A stretch of 8,657 nt of DNA from Beijerinckiaceae bacterium (GTDB lineage Bacteria; Pseudomonadota; Alphaproteobacteria; Rhizobiales; Beijerinckiaceae): contig CANGOK010000137.1 in assembly GCA_947455285.1 (NCBI GenBank), positions 1-8,657 of the forward strand, written 5' to 3'. Below, piece after piece: positions 7,847 through 8,657 of this stretch. Below the pieces are notes generated by a model. The model did not search any database. It was not told where the DNA came from and was given only the letters and a program-made list of their open reading frames with translations. Made by a program: the position numbers and the translations under genes. Each line of letters starts with the position of its first letter. Within the stretch, counting starts at the first letter, position 1.

Positions 7847-8422
7847 ATGACGCCACTCGCCAACGAACATGCCGCCCTTGTGGCGTCGGTGGCCGAGCGA
7901 CGTGATCGCGAGGCCTTCGCGACGCTCTTCGACTACTATAGCCCGCGCCTCCAGGCTTATCTGCTGCGGCTGGGCGCCGATGGGGCGACCGCCGAGGAGA
8001 TCACGCAGGAGACGATGGTCACGCTCTGGCGCAAGGCGGAGCTTTTCGATCCCGGCAAATCCAGCCTCGCCACATGGCTCTACCGTGTCGCGCGCAACCG
8101 CCGCATCGACATCGCGCGCCGCGACCGCGTGGATTTTGTGGACCCGGCCGAATACGCCCTCGACATCCCCGACGATAAGGCGCCCGACGCCGACGGCCAG
8201 CTTGACGCCCAGACGCGCGAAGACGTGTTGCGCGGCGCCATGAAGGAACTGCCCGAGGAGCAGCTCGCCCTCGTGCGCCTCGCCTTTTTCGACAGCCTGT
8301 CCCATTCGGAGATTGCGGCGCGCACGGGCTTGCCTCTGGGCACCGTGAAATCGCGCATCCGTCTCGCCTTTTCTCGATTGCGGCGGGCGCTGGAGGCGGG
8401 CGGGGTCGAGGACGCCGTATAA
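7847..8422 (+). CDS. ECF-family RNA polymerase sigma factor (RpoE-like)
   Basis: The 191-residue protein has the two-domain ECF layout. Sigma region 2 spans about residues 20-92, with TAEEITQETMVTLWRKAELF and LATWLYRVARNRRID for core binding and -10 recognition. An acidic linker covers about 96-125. Sigma region 4 spans about 134-182, with the helix-turn-helix HSEIAARTGLPLGTVKSRIR contacting the -35. The pattern most resembles the Rhodobacter RpoE/ChrR (ECF11-like) group, which responds to singlet oxygen, but the specific stimulus is not deducible here. The ATG at 7847 is the first in-frame ATG; an in-frame TTG at 7781 would add 22 unconserved residues. No clear Shine-Dalgarno precedes 7847. 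No ChrR-like zinc anti-sigma factor is visible in the window. The gene is divergent from the IalB-family gene. Confidence 0.92.
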   Translation: MTPLANEHAALVASVAERRDREAFATLFDYYSPRLQAYLLRLGADGATAEEITQETMVTLWRKAELFDPGKSSLATWLYRVARNRRIDIARRDRVDFVDPAEYALDIPDDKAPDADGQLDAQTREDVLRGAMKELPEEQLALVRLAFFDSLSHSEIAARTGLPLGTVKSRIRLAFSRLRRALEAGGVEDAV

Positions 8423-8509
8423 TCCGGTTTGGCCGACCAACTAGCCAAGGTGACGCGCTTCGCCCGCGATGCTTCACTCAAAGGCGACGTCGGAACCGGA
8501 CCCGCCCTG

Positions 8510-8657
8510 ATGAAACCAGCCGCACCCGCCTCTCGCGCTTTCGCCCTTGTGGGCATGTCCCTGCTCTTGTCGCTTCCCGTTGCGGCGATTGCGCGGACAC
8601 GCGTCGTCGAGCCTGTCACAGGCTGGCGCGAGCGGGCGCCGGCAAGCTGGCCGGACA
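8510..8657 (+). CDS. Exported or membrane-anchored protein of unknown function, N-terminal part only
   Basis: An open frame runs from ATG 8510 to the window end (49 complete codons). The first 28 residues look like a Sec signal peptide or single membrane anchor, with a hydrophobic core FALVGMSLLLSLPVAAIA and a possible cleavage after AIA. A short mature part, beginning RTRVVEPVTGW, follows. I do not recognise the family. The frame is the same as that of the sigma gene and is open from the base after the sigma stop, so earlier starts (TTG 8429, GTG 8450) are possible and would put the hydrophobic segment inside the protein. It may be cotranscribed with the sigma gene, but nothing seen makes it an anti-sigma factor. 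Confidence 0.5.
   Translation, partial: MKPAAPASRAFALVGMSLLLSLPVAAIARTRVVEPVTGWRERAPASWPD

Noticed and set aside
7830..7870. EcfG general-stress promoter (GGAAC, 16-17 bases, GTT) at GGAAC 7830-7834
   Set aside because: No GTT-type -10 occurs at the required distance, and the site lies at the sigma start codon.
7802..8440. A 212-codon minus-strand open frame across the sigma factor
   Set aside because: It is a shadow of a clear ECF sigma gene, with no domain and no ribosome site.

Overview
The window looks like chromosome of a high-GC alphaproteobacterium, most likely of the order Hyphomicrobiales (Rhizobiales). Three things support this: the gene order helicase-related protein, S4-domain protein, 7Fe ferredoxin (fdxA), CarD regulator, which I recall as a common rhizobial arrangement; an IalB-family periplasmic protein; and an ECF sigma factor resembling the RpoE type of Rhodobacter. 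The genus cannot be fixed from sequence alone; a Beijerinckiaceae or Methylocystaceae-like host is only a guess. There is no sign of phage, insertion sequence, CRISPR, tRNA or rRNA, so this reads as core chromosome.

Layout. Bases 1-2037 (+) hold the 3' part of a helicase-related gene with an acidic, then Arg/Gly-rich, disordered tail. It is followed closely by a small S4 RNA-binding protein (2063-2398, +) and fdxA (2496-2834, +). The 364-base gap 2835-3198 has a post-fdxA hairpin, an AT-rich promoter-like patch and a hairpin-plus-T-run, so it may encode a small RNA or an attenuated leader for carD. carD (3199-4875, +) has a normal CarD domain at its C-terminus, preceded by about 376 residues of Ala/Lys/Pro-rich sequence like a histone H1 tail. 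Two back-to-back hairpin terminators (4897-4964) separate it from the convergent acs gene (acetyl-CoA synthetase, 4990-6927, -). Upstream of acs and on the same strand lies a secreted IalB-family protein (7091-7675, -). A divergent intergenic region with a perfect 9-bp inverted repeat leads to an ECF sigma factor (7847-8422, +). The window ends in the 5' part of an exported or membrane-anchored protein of unknown function.

How they fit together. The left half is a probable RNA/transcription housekeeping cluster (helicase, S4 protein, iron-sulfur electron carrier, RNA polymerase-binding regulator). The right half covers acetate activation, an envelope protein and an extracytoplasmic-function regulator. 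The most unusual item is the CarD protein with its very long basic N-terminal extension, together with the putative terminated transcript just upstream of it. Everything else is largely conventional.
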